Below the pieces are notes generated by a model. The model was not told where the DNA came from. It ran no database searches and was given only the letters and a program-made list of their open reading frames with translations. Shown here one piece after another: positions 12,251 to 24,581 of a stretch of DNA of 64,000 bases. The stretch's first letter is position 1, and the number at the start of each line of letters is the position of its first letter. Position numbers and translations under genes: made by a program. This stretch comes from Paramacrobiotus metropolitanus (taxonomy: Eukaryota > Tardigrada > Eutardigrada > Parachela > Macrobiotidae): NCBI RefSeq assembly GCF_019649055.1, contig NW_026570320.1:372001-436000 (forward strand), read 5' to 3'.

Positions 12251-13409
12251 TATAGCATAATACTCGCATGTTAAAAACTCGTAATAATACTCGTTGTGTT
12301 TTTGCGTTATTGTTTACTGTCGGTGTATGTAAGGAAGTGCGGCAATAACAAGTTGTCCAACTAATCATTATGAGACATATATACAGAAATTCGTATTCAT
12401 CTTGCTATAACAATATTCATTTTTTAAATGCTTCGTTTATGCTTCGTTTGCACTTCGGCGTTAGTTGTACAGATGTAGTTGTAGTAACTGCTGGCAAGTA
12501 AATTTTACTAATAAAGTGTTTATACAGATATTATACTACTCCCAGCAATGCCAAGATCTATACAGAACACATAATAGTATTGTACATCAGGTGCAACGCT
12601 ACACGCAGTCACACAATTCAAGCATTTTTACTGGAAACTACCGAAAACCGGAAACGGTAGTAATAATGTCATGCATGCGTAGCAGTGCTGCATTTCCCAG
12701 TGGTCATCCCATGGCGGATGATTAAGTCATTCTCCCCATACAGTACAACCACATTTTCCGGTGAGTCATCTGGTGAGTTTTATTTGTTCAAGCAATGATT
12801 CTCACCCTGGCCCGCATTAAAGGGAGAGCGCGCAAGAGCCCATCTTGTCTAATGTTATTAATGTCATCACAGTTGTTGGTGTACTGCAAAATTTACAAGC
12901 TGTCAGCTAACGATGCTCCATGGAATAAGCCCCTGCGCTCTCACATACAGATCTCATCAGACGCGGCTGTCGGCTTTTTCTGCATATTGTTTTTAAAGCC
13001 TGTTTTTATGATCAGCGAAAGAAGATTACTGCATATTTCTGGGATTTCTCTCCGATGTTTGCTGACAGTTATAACACTAGTTTGACCGCAATGAGTCTAA
13101 TGATAGCTTTTACTATCCTGCCGGTTTCCGCACATGCAGCTGAAAATCTTTTACATTGTGTGTAAACTTCTCCATGATACACTATGATGCTGCAATCCGG
13201 GAATCCTTAAGAGAAACGTTTGTCCGTCCGACATCCATAGAGAAGTTTTCAGAGAGATGGCAGTCATGCTTTGCAATAATTAATTATCGATGAGTTAAAC
13301 ACATTATTAATGCAGAGCTATTGACCAGCGGCGATTGGAATATTAGCGGATTTTACGCTTGTATTGCCAAACATGTTTACTGGTTGCTTTTCTCACTCTT
13401 CGTCGACAG

Positions 13410-13472
13410 GACCCTTTCCAGCTGGAGATGCTATTCCGGAAATTGCCGACATCGGAGAAACCATTGAAGCGG
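13410..13472 (+). CDS. DAB2IP: candidate 63-bp cassette exon of the RasGAP gene
   Basis: Bounded by TCGACAG| and |GTGCGT, this segment is open in the frame PFPAGDAIPEIADIGETIEA. It enters and leaves in phase 1. Its length is a multiple of three, so including or skipping it would not disturb the frame between the distal first exons (A, B) and the core. The encoded stretch is acidic and of unknown function. Confidence 0.4.
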
Positions 13473-14461
13473 GTGCGTACAACGCTCAACCGTAGGTAAC
13501 TCTAGTGCGGCTTTTTCGGGATAGATAACACTAACAGATACACCACTCCAAATATAACATCTATCATAGCTCACAATCGCCGAAGTTATAGTAAAGATCT
13601 CCAAACTATCATGAACTTCCGACAGAGTGTGCAATTACGAAACTAACGAATCTATCGGTCCGGTCAGACTTGTACGCAGTTACTGTACGTAGAAAATACT
13701 ATAATAATAATATGTAATAATAATAATCATATACCGTACTAAATTGTTCGAATTCGTAAGGTATCAAATCTTCCCGGTTCGATTAGGATGTTTCTTTACA
13801 TTTTCTGAATTTTACATATTTAAGGAATATTGCTTGGGCAGTGTCATGGAATAAGATAAATTTAATTCACTTGCAGCAACAGCTGCAATCAAAATCTCAG
13901 GCATCTCAGCTAACAATGAAATATGATGTACAGCGTTTAGCTGGACGGCACTGCCCTTGCCGGTGGACGTCACCATTGGTCTTATACTACACGTTTTTGC
14001 AATTGCACGTACAGTATACCGACGCACCTTTTTCGTGTGTCTGCTTTATGTAATGCAATCTTGCACAATTTTGAGAATCTGCATAATCCGTGAATTCGGT
14101 CTCTTGACCGCTTTATTTATGCCAACTAGTGCGTGGAAGTTGGCCCGGCGTCGATTTACACGGCTACGCCTATAGCGCAGTGCAGCCATTGCCGCGGCAA
14201 TGCTCTGTGCAGGCGCTCTGATCCTCACATTTTACAAACTGATTCTGGTGTACAGATACAATTAATAACCTGTGGAGCAACAGCAAAAACAATTAAACAA
14301 GATTGATAGTAGTTAATTGTCAGTCAAGCTCTTAAGCTGAAGATATTGTAAATTTGAACGAATCGCTAATCGCCACTGCTCATTCATATAAACCTTAAGA
14401 AGCCACTGCTTTTTTATGATAATTATTCGCAGTTCTTATTTTATAATCGCGCAGCACTTCT

Positions 14462-14516
14462 ATGCGTTCAGTTAATAGAAGTCGGTCGAGTTTTATATGC
14501 GGATTGCGGAGTATAT
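14462..14516 (+). CDS. DAB2IP: weak candidate first exon C of the RasGAP gene
   Basis: ATG at 14462 starts MRSVNRSRSSFICGLRSI, which ends at ATAT|GTAAAG in phase 1, compatible with the core exon at 24582. The Arg/Ser-rich start slightly resembles some SynGAP N-termini. The segment is short and the donor is only moderate, so this could be chance. Confidence 0.25.
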
Positions 14517-15577
14517 GTAAAGCGGCAGTTTTGCTCGTTTTTCAAAGCATTTCCTCTTCCGTTCCCCATCCCATCACTTATGTCCGCGGTTGCACATGGA
14601 CGGGGCTTGTCAAATGTCAAAAGTTATTTGCATTCATTGCCAGATCCGATTATTCATCTAAAAAGGAGTAGCAACTTTTATAGACTGGCCAGTGTTATGC
14701 GTGCTTCTCCGTCGCCCTCAAGTTAGATACAACGCTGGCGGTTTACAGATGGGTGAACTGGCGCGTGCAACACATCATTTGCGTTATTTCCCATGGTACC
14801 CGTTTAGCTTTTGATGATCTGACCGGTTTCCGTTTTTGTGTCGTTCTCTCGGTCTCGATGGCTGAAAAACGCAGTGTTTTCACAGCGGCACACACTACAA
14901 CCATTTAACCGGTGACATTCACCTGTGCACAGCATTGGAAAATTGTATCACTTAAAACAGTACCTCTCGGTGTCGATTTGAATGGTCATTGCAGCGCGCA
15001 GCAGTGCACGCGGAGTGTAGCGTTTCCGCTGGTTAACTGGTTTTAACTGTTCATGTATATTTGGAATGTTCTCCCACTCGTCAAACGAACACGGCAATAT
15101 ACACGCATTTTACGCAATACTCGAGATGCATAGCACGCACTGGACGCGCTGATTTGCGTTCCCGAGATTGCTTGCCGAAAAGGAACGGCCTTGTTTTCCG
15201 TTGCGTATATGTGATATATGTGCACTGCACGCTGCATTATTCGTAAGGAAGCTGCCAACTGCATTCCGTCGTGTATGTGTGTGGCTTTGGTTAGTCAAGT
15301 GCTGCGGTGAGGTGTCGGATCCGTCTGAATTGATGGTGGTGCCAAAAAACTAATAAACTGGCTGCTGCGGCATTTTTATATTGTCAACATACCGGCGTGC
15401 AGATCGCCGGGGCCCGGCTCGAGCGTTTTATGATGGATTGATTTTATTTTCCCTCTCGATGCCGGTTCATTGTTTTGGGAAGCCAGTGGAGCAAGTGGTA
15501 GTTCGAGTACTGCATGCTTCGCGGGATTTTTAGTTCAAAAAACCAACTGCGACCATATACTCTGTATGCGCTAAACC

Positions 15578-15623
15578 ATGGAAGTATTTAAATATCGATC
15601 ATGGAATAGGAAAACGCGAACAG
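15578..15623 (+). CDS. DAB2IP: candidate alternative first exon D of the RasGAP gene
   Basis: The sequence AACCATGGAAG is a good start context. It encodes MEVFKYRSWNRKTRT and ends at ACAG|GTAATA in phase 1, in frame with the core exon. The N-terminus is short and basic. Confidence 0.45.
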
Positions 15624-17565
15624 GTAATAATGTAATATATTTATTTTGCAAACGACGCGTAATTAGTGCTCTAATGGTAACTGAATTACTTCAGTAGTTT
15701 GTTTATATGCAGCCCGTGGAATTCGCACTGTTGATATGAATACGATATGTAAATGCTATTTAATACATACAACTGACGACTGCAGGTATAAAATTATGTT
15801 GGTCTCGCAAAACAGAAATGCACAGTGAAAGTGTAGATAGAATTATGGTTAATTAATTGTTAAGCTGTTCGGCCCCGGACAGTCATAAAGCGTAGTAAGA
15901 ATAGCGATTATGTGTTTTGCATCTGTATTGTAACCCAACGTTTTGCAAGATGAACTTTTTTATCCTGTACGAGAATGTTCCCCTTTCGTTCAAAACAAAA
16001 ATACATGATAGCATTGAGTTTTTACAAGGAATTAGATTTAACTTCTGTGACCACGTATGTAATTTAAGTGAAGATAATCCATTTTGCTTAGCACGCGATA
16101 TTTGAGCATAATACAAAATACAATCTGAAGTACATGGCATGCAGTTTTGGTTCAATTTCAACTATACCACTGAATTTGTTGCTTAAAAAATGAGAAAGCG
16201 TAACCTTTTTGGACAATGCCCATGCGAGTTAGTTTTCTTTCTGCAGTCTTCTACTCTTCTTGTCGGTTTTGCCCATGCTGCGCCTCACTTTGATAAACAA
16301 GAAAGTTGTAAATTTTAACTTCAGCATGTGCAAACTAAAGTGATGCATCGTGAAAAACTGGTTAACCCTGGAGTCAGGTGTTATTACACAGACGCTGTTC
16401 TATTGTATTAACTGCACAATTGCGCTTGTATGCAGGAGAAGCGTACCCATGAAGTAGAGCCACCCAGCCTACAAAGGAAACAAAAAACATCTCAATTTCA
16501 TAATAAACATACAGTACCAAGGCTGAGAAAAAAATGCCATGTAGGCCTAGGCATGCAGACTGCTGATAGAAACGCGATCACCATTTTGATAATTTTATTA
16601 ATTTGTCACGTTAGCTTTAAAAAATATTTAGAAAATTATGGTACCTCTTTGCATTCTATAAATTCAGATTGCAAAGTTTACTGCAACCTTTTGTGAGACA
16701 GTTATATCCGAAAGAATTTCACTACGTAACAGTTTTTGCCTAGCCGAAATTTGTTTTGAATTATTTTAAAGTATGCTGGCAATACGGTGTTGCACCTGCA
16801 ATCAACCATCGGTTTTAGCAGATGTGCCCTATTTTTTACGTTGACCTAGTCTACGATCAAATCCGTACTGTTGCACCAGCTTGAGAGTTTGGGAATTCGC
16901 ATTCTTTCTACTTTTGATGTCAATCGTAACAATAACCAGACCGCAACTTTCGGTTTCATCTGCACTAGCACAAACTTAAATACAATGTTCACATTGATGT
17001 CAAGCTTTTGCTTGAGCTTTACAATTGACGGTAGCATGATAGGAAGGAAAGAGATATTCATTGAAGTAAAACTGGTTGAATTACTCTTCGCAATTCCGAT
17101 AGCCGAAGTGATAAATATAGGCATATTCAAGTCTTCACAATTGCTGTATTTGTCTCTGTGTATATAACACCCGGTGCCATCTTGCACTTACCAGCAGTTT
17201 CAACTTAAAGAAATAATTTAAGTCAACCAATGGATACGTCTATGTAAATGGTAAAATTGAGAAATTTCTAAACTTCTTTAGAAAGGCAAAACTGCACTGC
17301 ACATTCAGGTGCAATCAGTGTCAGCAAGCATAGCGAGGGCATATTCGATCCAGTACATTTACCGTGCTACGCCTTCATCTTTTCCCACGGGTCATGGCAC
17401 ATTGTCGCATCGATTTTATACGCATGCAATGCGAATATTTGACTGCTTTCTCATCTATTTTGACACACCATGTATTGATCTATGGTTTTAATTTTGAGAA
17501 AGTGTTATTTTCTAAATTGCGATTTGGCTAATCTCGCACGTGCGCCGCATCAATCCGATCCAAAT

Positions 17566-17878
17566 ATGGCTAATTCTATCTCCACACATACCGGCATGGG
17601 AAAGATACCCGACCGGAAAACTATCCGCAGTTTACCGCAGCGCATACGCTGGGCTTCATTAGGAAAATCATCCCGTATAAAATTGCGCGATTTGTCCGAA
17701 CAACTGCGAGATTTTCATAGTAATCATTATTTGGGTGTTGAATGTGATGAAACGGTTGTGACCCATACACCGGAAATCGCTTCCAGGGACGCGCGTTGGT
17801 CGTCATGTTTGATGACAAATGTGACTAATAACAAAGTGCGTGAAGTTAGTTATGAAACGACCACCTTCTGGAAAATTG
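17566..17878 (+). CDS. DAB2IP: candidate alternative first exon E of the RasGAP gene
   Basis: ATG at 17566 opens 104 codons starting MANSISTHTGMGKIPDRKTI and ending ...TTTFWKI at a good donor, ATTG|GTATGT, in phase 1. The joined codon becomes GAC before SNYDRLS of the core. The region is basic (several R/K) and without a known domain. The open frame extends upstream of the ATG to about 17482. At this length it is one of the better supported alternative N-termini. Confidence 0.5.
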
Positions 17879-18725
17879 GTATGTAAATTCTTGTACCACT
17901 CTGTTCATTTGCTTTTTGATCATTTTTCTCTCGTTTCGATTCATTTTAAGTGGGTCGACTTAAGAAAGTTCGTCTAAAAAGGAATTCGCTGATGTTCGAT
18001 TTTCGATACTGCTTTTTGATTCTGCTCAGTTTAATTTACGGCAAACAGCAACTATATTCAAGAGTGCCGCTTATTGTTGAAAAATATTTCAGTATAACGT
18101 CCGCTGTTCGCAACAATGGCACGTGCTATTCAGTGCAAGCAAGGCCGGATTATATTCACTCCATGTATTATACCGGCTAATCGAAATAAGTACAAAAATC
18201 AACGAGTTGATTAGTATTGGTCTATTGGACATGGATCGTTTTTATTAAGCCGCGCTATCGGCTTGGTAATCCCTCAAGTATTTGCAGGATTTCCACTTTT
18301 ACTCCTGCATTGTACACTGAGTTCATTAACTTTAAAATGGCAAAACTTTGGATGAAATCCATGTCAACAAGCAGTTAGAGATGTGAAACAAGGATTTCGA
18401 TTGAGTCACTTGTTATCTATGTACAAGACGTCCGCCTGAGGTCTGGATTACTGTATTACTTTTAATTTCACCAAAGTGAAATCAAAAGCTAAAATTCCAC
18501 TGTTTATTTTTCTCAGACAGGAAGGTTGCGGAAGCAGGGACCAAGTCGCAATAATTTCTGTTAAATTTTAAGACGCAGCACCGATTACGGTAAAGCCTTT
18601 CCCGTATTCCCGCGGGCGTGCGCATACATGTGTCATTTTTAAATAATGTGTTAACAAAAATTCAATTACGGTACCGTACTTATTATTGCTTCGCTTACGA
18701 TTATGTTTCAGATGTTTTCAATTAT

Positions 18726-18761
18726 GAATCGTAATATTCACGTTTGTGAATATTACGATTC
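18726..18761. repeat. perfect 16-bp stem hairpin
   Basis: GAATCGTAATATTCAC and its exact complement are separated by the loop GTTT. It lies in a RasGAP intron with no surrounding coding sequence. Confidence 0.85.
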
Positions 18762-19957
18762 AGCTTTGGCGTAAAAATCATCATCATCTTTGTGAGAGTT
18801 TCGCTATAACGAAAGACAGCACCGGTTTACTGCGGTTGGGTCGCATCTTAATTTTATAGCTGTTGCAGAGGAGGAGCAGATTCGTTCCCATAAGAATATT
18901 CACACGAACTCAAGCGTGGATTTACGATCCTAAAAATATGTAATACGGTGGTAGAGATGCCCACGTGCAAATGAACAAGCAAACTACACGTTATAGAGTT
19001 AACAGACTGTACAATCGGTAATTAAGACAAGCATTGTGAAATCGCAGTTCCCAAGAACCAATCTTGCATGAATCGAGTGCAGCCTGCTGGTGCTTACTCT
19101 GTACATGCAGAAACTTACGAAATATCAAAAACGTAAACCAGTTTCAGTTTCTCAATAATATTCGATACAAATAATAATTTTAGCACATTATATGAATTAT
19201 TAGAGGATTACAGCGCTGTATAAATGCCGATCTTATAATAATAAAAAATAACAAAATTATGGATTATTGTGTCATGCCGTGTTTCACGGTATGCCGTACG
19301 CAAGACAGGAAAGATTCTAGGAATGTGTGTGCCTCTGACATTTTACAGACGTAATTATTTTAAAATATTTTATTGTAGATAAAAAATTCAGAGCTTCAGG
19401 CAGTATAATTATATTAATTCAGTGGAAAAATAGTTTGGATAAAGCGCAAGTGTTGCTGGCAAGGGTGGCATGGTCTAGTACGAGCGCTAAGCGAAAGCTG
19501 CTGTATAATTACAACGTTCTAAAATTTTTTTTACATATTATACACTTTTTTTACAAATTTTAAAACAGTCACTTTGTGCGTATTAAATTAGTATGAGACA
19601 CGCTGTTGGTCTACCGATCCATTCCAACGTACACTGAAGTTATGTAACTGTTCATACGCTGCTCCACGACTAAATATACAGATGCAGGCCTCAATTCAAG
19701 TTGCGATTCAAAAAAACGGTTGTATAGTTAAGCTCTGTGTACAGCAAACACCCTGTCTCTTGAACTTTATAAAATCAATTAAACGAGCATTTTTATTTGT
19801 CTGTTAAAGACAAACTCAAGAAACTATGCAGACTATTAATTTTCAGTCTTATGTGCATTTTTCCAAGAAGGGGTGTTGGTAAGTAATTGTAAATGTCTGT
19901 TATGCAGTTTTGGAACATTTTCATTGTACCAAGTTGTTGATGATTAGTTCACAGGAA

Positions 19958-20061
19958 TATACTGTATATGTAACAGTTATATAGAACAGATATAATGAAA
20001 TTATTACACAAGTACTAATTTCATTATATCTGTTCTATATAACTGTTACATATACAGTATA
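19958..20061. repeat. perfect 46-bp stem inverted repeat
   Basis: Arms 19958-20003 and 20016-20061 are exact reverse complements around a 12-base loop (TTACACAAGTAC). The arms are AT-rich. There is no ORF. It could be a small foldback or MITE remnant, or could form a miRNA-like hairpin if transcribed with the host intron. Confidence 0.85.
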
Positions 20062-20362
20062 CAGTACTTTAATCAGTTGACCAGTGAGGTGCTTTCTTTT
20101 ACAATAAATATACAATCTAGGTACGATATAATGCTAAATAGTTATGGTTTTCGAAAAAGAATGCCCGCTCTACCTAAATCGATTGGGAAGTTATAGTGGT
20201 TACACCTACAGCACTGACAGTTTTTCTGCGCCTCATTAACTGCGCTAGCAAATAGTTACACTATTCCCATCGAATGCAAATTCCTAAGCCTCTTTTAATG
20301 AAACTTATACCTATATGGTTGTGCGATACAATTTGGAACCGGTAAATTAAGTGTGGAAGATA

Positions 20363-20542
20363 TTACAAGATACCACACGCGCGCTGCTCAATAAATTCCA
20401 GAGAGTTCGTACGGTCATGATCAATGCGAGCATGCGCATATCTTTTTGTGTAGCATTGTTGGTGGCCTTGAATGAACCCAGCTGAAAGTAGCCATACGAA
20501 ACAGACTGTGAGGACAGCAAGATGAAAGATGATCGGTTTTGT
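20363..20542 (-). CDS. possible small secreted peptide, perhaps a first exon
   Basis: Reading minus from the ATG at about 20548, the ORF begins MRTKPIIFHLAVLTVCFVW, a clear signal-peptide-like segment. A short polar region with one early cysteine follows, and it ends FIEQRACGIL before a stop. A possible donor, TGTG|GTATCT, lies right after the CysGly. The ending FIEQRACG resembles the start of an insulin/relaxin B-chain motif (..Q..CG...L), which would continue in another exon. I could not find an A-chain. It is nested antisense in a RasGAP intron and could be a chance ORF. Confidence 0.3.
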   Translation of the reverse strand, partial: TKPIIFHLAVLTVCFVWLLSAGFIQGHQQCYTKRYAHARIDHDRTNSLEFIEQRACGIL

Positions 20543-22873
20543 TCGCATAATAGAAGATGCTACTCGCGGCAACCTGAATACTAATACGAACCAAAATCGT
20601 AATTAGGTACCGGCGTGATGCTGTGTGACTATAACTGGAAATTTTAAATACAAATCAGTCAAATCTTACAATGCCCAAACATCTGGAGATTCCTTACCAG
20701 ATTATCATTTTTACAGCATAGCGCAGCTAATTAAGATTTAATACGCCGTGATGTAGGCGTTTAATTTCGCGCACAATATAGCGCGCTTGTATTGCACACA
20801 TCGCATTAGTTACTACTATGTTGTTTTGCAACTGCAAAAAACGGACCTAAAATGTTTCCGAGGGGCTGAATGTTACGTAAGTTTCTTCCAGGTGTATTTT
20901 TTACTATGATACGGTCATTTCCAAGCAAGTGCACTGACCCTAAGAATGCACTTATAGGCTAACATTCGATAGGTGGACAATGTCCAGCGCGATTTGCATC
21001 GGTCATTTTAGTGCAGTTCAGTGGGCATATTAATTATGAAACCAACAGTCACTAATCATCTATGGGTTGGCTTGTCACAGCAGATGGTCAGTGCAGAGGT
21101 ACTGGATAATAAGCTAGAAGCTTTATGAATCTGAAAGGAGTGACTGACCACAATGTGATGGCGAAGGGATCGCAATTGAAATCCATTTGGGCGTACAACT
21201 CCCGTCCCTAGAAGAAATGAGGGAATACGGAGTTCAGGCTGAAGTCCATGTTATGCGCAGTCAAAACATTTCTAATCCTGCATTCATAACTACTACAACC
21301 GGTTTACCAGTTGCTTTTAAAAGGGTGCTGCACATATGCGGTCAAATAAAGAATTTTCATTCTCCACTGTACGCTTTTCACTTGTGCATGATCCAACAGT
21401 TCACGCTGCCGTTTCGGCCAGCCTTCGTCCTTTGCTGATTTTAATTGGAATTTTGAGTTGGATCAGAAACATGTAATCACAAAATTTTTACGAAGTAAAG
21501 CCGACACCTTATTTCAAAGAAGCCGGAATTTAACGAAGTCCGACCTAAGATGTTTTGAAATGTGACATTTTTAATGGATACTTTCATTTTCCTGTATTAT
21601 ATATTATTAGTCCATGCCAAGCACGTGTGTATTCAGATTAGCAGTAGAGTCAGATAAAATCTGATGCTGGAAGTTGTGCGCGTACGGGCTGTGACGTACA
21701 CGTGGCCATTGGACAGCTGGCCTGCTGTGATGTTATGATTAGTCTAGTGGACGTCTGCGGCATACGCCAATGTATGCACCGGACATTCTGTTTCCGAATC
21801 CTTTTGCCTTGAGCCGATAGTTTGTTTACTCGTCCGTCATTATCTACTTCATTTCCACTGTGTTGACGAATCATTTGCATTCAAATATCCTCACGGTCAT
21901 GGCCTTTCTTTAGATGGTACACTAGTCGCTTGTAGTGCTTGTTTCCGGAAGTTTTCCGTATTTAGTGTCTTAAGAGTGTCCTATGGTTAGTTTCATGCTA
22001 GCGGTACTAGTTATTCCGATTCGTGAATATTTATGGACTATTTTGAAGAAAGATGAAATTTCGACGGATCATTTCTAACCGAAATGATACTATGCACGCT
22101 TTATTATTGCACGGTAAGTTTAAAATTATCAGATTATTTCCCCAAGAAGCACAAGCTCCAACTGCAATTTAACGCAGTTAACTGGAATGCTTCTTCATTT
22201 CACATAGTTCGTTGTTTCTTCCTTAATTCTGGTTTCCGTTTAAGTGTTAGTAAAGGGCATCTTTAATTAGGTATAGTTATTATTGCGACCGCTTTGAGTG
22301 GCACAAATGCAGGCATGATTGCGAATGGATGAAATTTGAAATATTACTTATAACAAAACCAGAGTTCTGTCTTCCATTGTTACGCAATTGTGAGACTGTG
22401 TTACGATATTTTGATATTATTGATGTGCACGAACAAAACGTTGTTTATCTATAGCTTGTCAAAATAGCCTGAATATAAGTCTATCAGTGACAACATGCAT
22501 TATTTCATCATTACTTCTTAGCAGGAAGTTACAAGTTATAATTGCTAACAGATAGTATTATGATATCGGGATACGTAAATGAGCTGCGTACAACTTATTA
22601 GATATTATGTTATAAGGTTATGTAGCGAACTACATACTGTACATTTAACCATAAGTGAGACTGTCAACGCTGTATCTGACTAGAAATTACTTACCAGAAA
22701 CAATTATTAGAGGATTGTGAAAATTAATAAAAGGCTCGTAAATAAATGTTTCACTTTGTGGTGTAATGCAAACTGGATGCGCGGTGCTGCATCTCTTGTG
22801 GATTCTGGAAGCTGCTTTATAACGAAAAATTGAATATTAGAGCATCTGAATTTTGAGCAGAGTTGCATTGTTC

Positions 22874-22949
22874 ATGAGCAAAATGGATTCTCGGTTTTCA
22901 AAGTCTGTGGGTCACATTCCGATGATCGTAATATCAGAGGCTGATGAAG
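22874..22949 (+). CDS. DAB2IP: candidate alternative first exon F of the RasGAP gene
   Basis: ATG at 22874 (a second in-frame ATG at 22883) encodes MSKMDSRFSKSVGHIPMIVI and then SEADE. It ends at a strong donor, GAAG|GTAAGC, in phase 1. It lies 1.6 kb before the core exon and is therefore the most proximal first exon. Confidence 0.5.
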
Positions 22950-24581
22950 GTAAGCAGGATAAGCAGAAGAGCGCAGTTTCTTTTGATATTTACATAAAAG
23001 TTTTGTTTGGTAGCTATTTTCTGTTTCTCATGGCACAGGGATAAAAACGGTTGCACTGGCCAGTATCACGGTTAAATTGCCTAACTTGTGTATGTAAATA
23101 TTTTTCGTTAAAAAGTACGTCAATTTGTAGTAAAAAAAACAGAAGCCTGTTGTTTTTTCAGAATTTTTGAATAATATTTTATTGTGCTGCAAAGAATTTT
23201 GATTTACTGCAGTTACGGTACGGTACTGTACAATAATGTTAGCTACACGTGAGGGCCGTGCATGGTCAGTGGTAATATAGATATGCAGGACAATAAGTAT
23301 TCATTATAATATTTCGGCTTGCTGCTACAAGCGACTACAGAGTAAACAGTCGCGAAATTATCATAACAACGGGCACATGCTCCTGTTTTTCTTTATGGTT
23401 TCTCTTGTGTGACAGGGCCATTTTTCATCATCTCGAAGTGGTGATCGTTTTGTCTGATGGCAGTGTGTACCTTATCACCCAGGCATTCAATGCACGCGCA
23501 GTTGCTTATAACAACAAAATCCGATAACATACACGAGCACAGAGGTCATTGCGTATACATTTTATAAGCATTTTAAATTCCGGTAAAAGGTGTGCGTGTG
23601 ATCACTGATATACAGTCCCCGCATTTTGCTGATAAGGCACTTGCGGTTTATGGACATTTCCGCTCTGTGTACGCAAGAGCGGCCCAAGATTACAAAGAAA
23701 ACGAACTGCGCCGCTCAAGTATCGGTAAAATACTGTTCTGTGTTTCCGCACAATACATGAACGTAACAAAATTTGTGAAGACAAGTTCTTACCGAAACGA
23801 ATTTCGTTCATATCGAAAACTTGAAGTCTGCCGGCTTTGCTTGTTTGATCGCATTTTACGTACCAAACGCAAACAAGCAATTGTTGTACGCAGACTTGAC
23901 CGCTTGATACGATGTATGCACAATTCTTTAACGTGCTTCATTTGCAATTCCAAAGGCAAACTGCAGATAGTATGAATTATCTTGGCCGTTATTATTACTC
24001 AAGCAGGTTTTGAGCGAACATTGCATGAATAAAAGGACACCCTGCAATTTTCAAAAACACTGAAATTTAATTTTGTTCGGGGCTGAGTTCAGTGGTATTG
24101 CTCAAACAATGGTATAGTACATGTTCAATGTTTCTTCATTTATGCACTATGCAGTATGAACATTGGAACGCTACCGGTCTCGCTTTAACTTCGTGTGTGT
24201 ATCAATTTGTAAGCGGAAGTTTTTTCTGTGATTCCCACAACAATATGTGTGTATAAGAAATTGTTTGGGAATGACTGTTGTTTGGCATTGTTCCTCGAAT
24301 GACGAATAGTATGGTTGTTTTTTTCTTGAGTAAGCGATGGGACGTTTGACAACATATGTTTGGTTGTTTATGGGCGGCAACCAGCTAGTCGAAGCGTGTT
24401 GTAAAGATGCTGACAGCACATCATGTAGTTGAGCAATTACCCACAGTGCATGTTTCTTTCTTCGCACAACTTTTAATAGTGGCGCTAAATTGCTTGCGGT
24501 CGCAGCGAAATGGTAGAAAATGATTTCATAATGGAATTACAATCTGATCATTTACGCAGTGTTTTCTCTCTGGGTGTACAG

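Noticed and set aside
13750-13790. GGTTCGATTAGG resembling a tRNA T-arm
   Set aside because: No acceptor stem, D-arm or anticodon arm could be folded around it. I found no convincing tRNA in the window.
16846-17187. About 100-codon frames open on both strands at the same place
   Set aside because: Opposite-strand open frames of similar length with no recognisable protein on either strand and no splice sites in matching phase.
23592-23975. 127-codon plus-strand frame before the RasGAP core, with a phase-1 donor inside
   Set aside because: It lacks an ATG near its start and a good acceptor, so it is neither a first exon nor a cassette exon that I can support.
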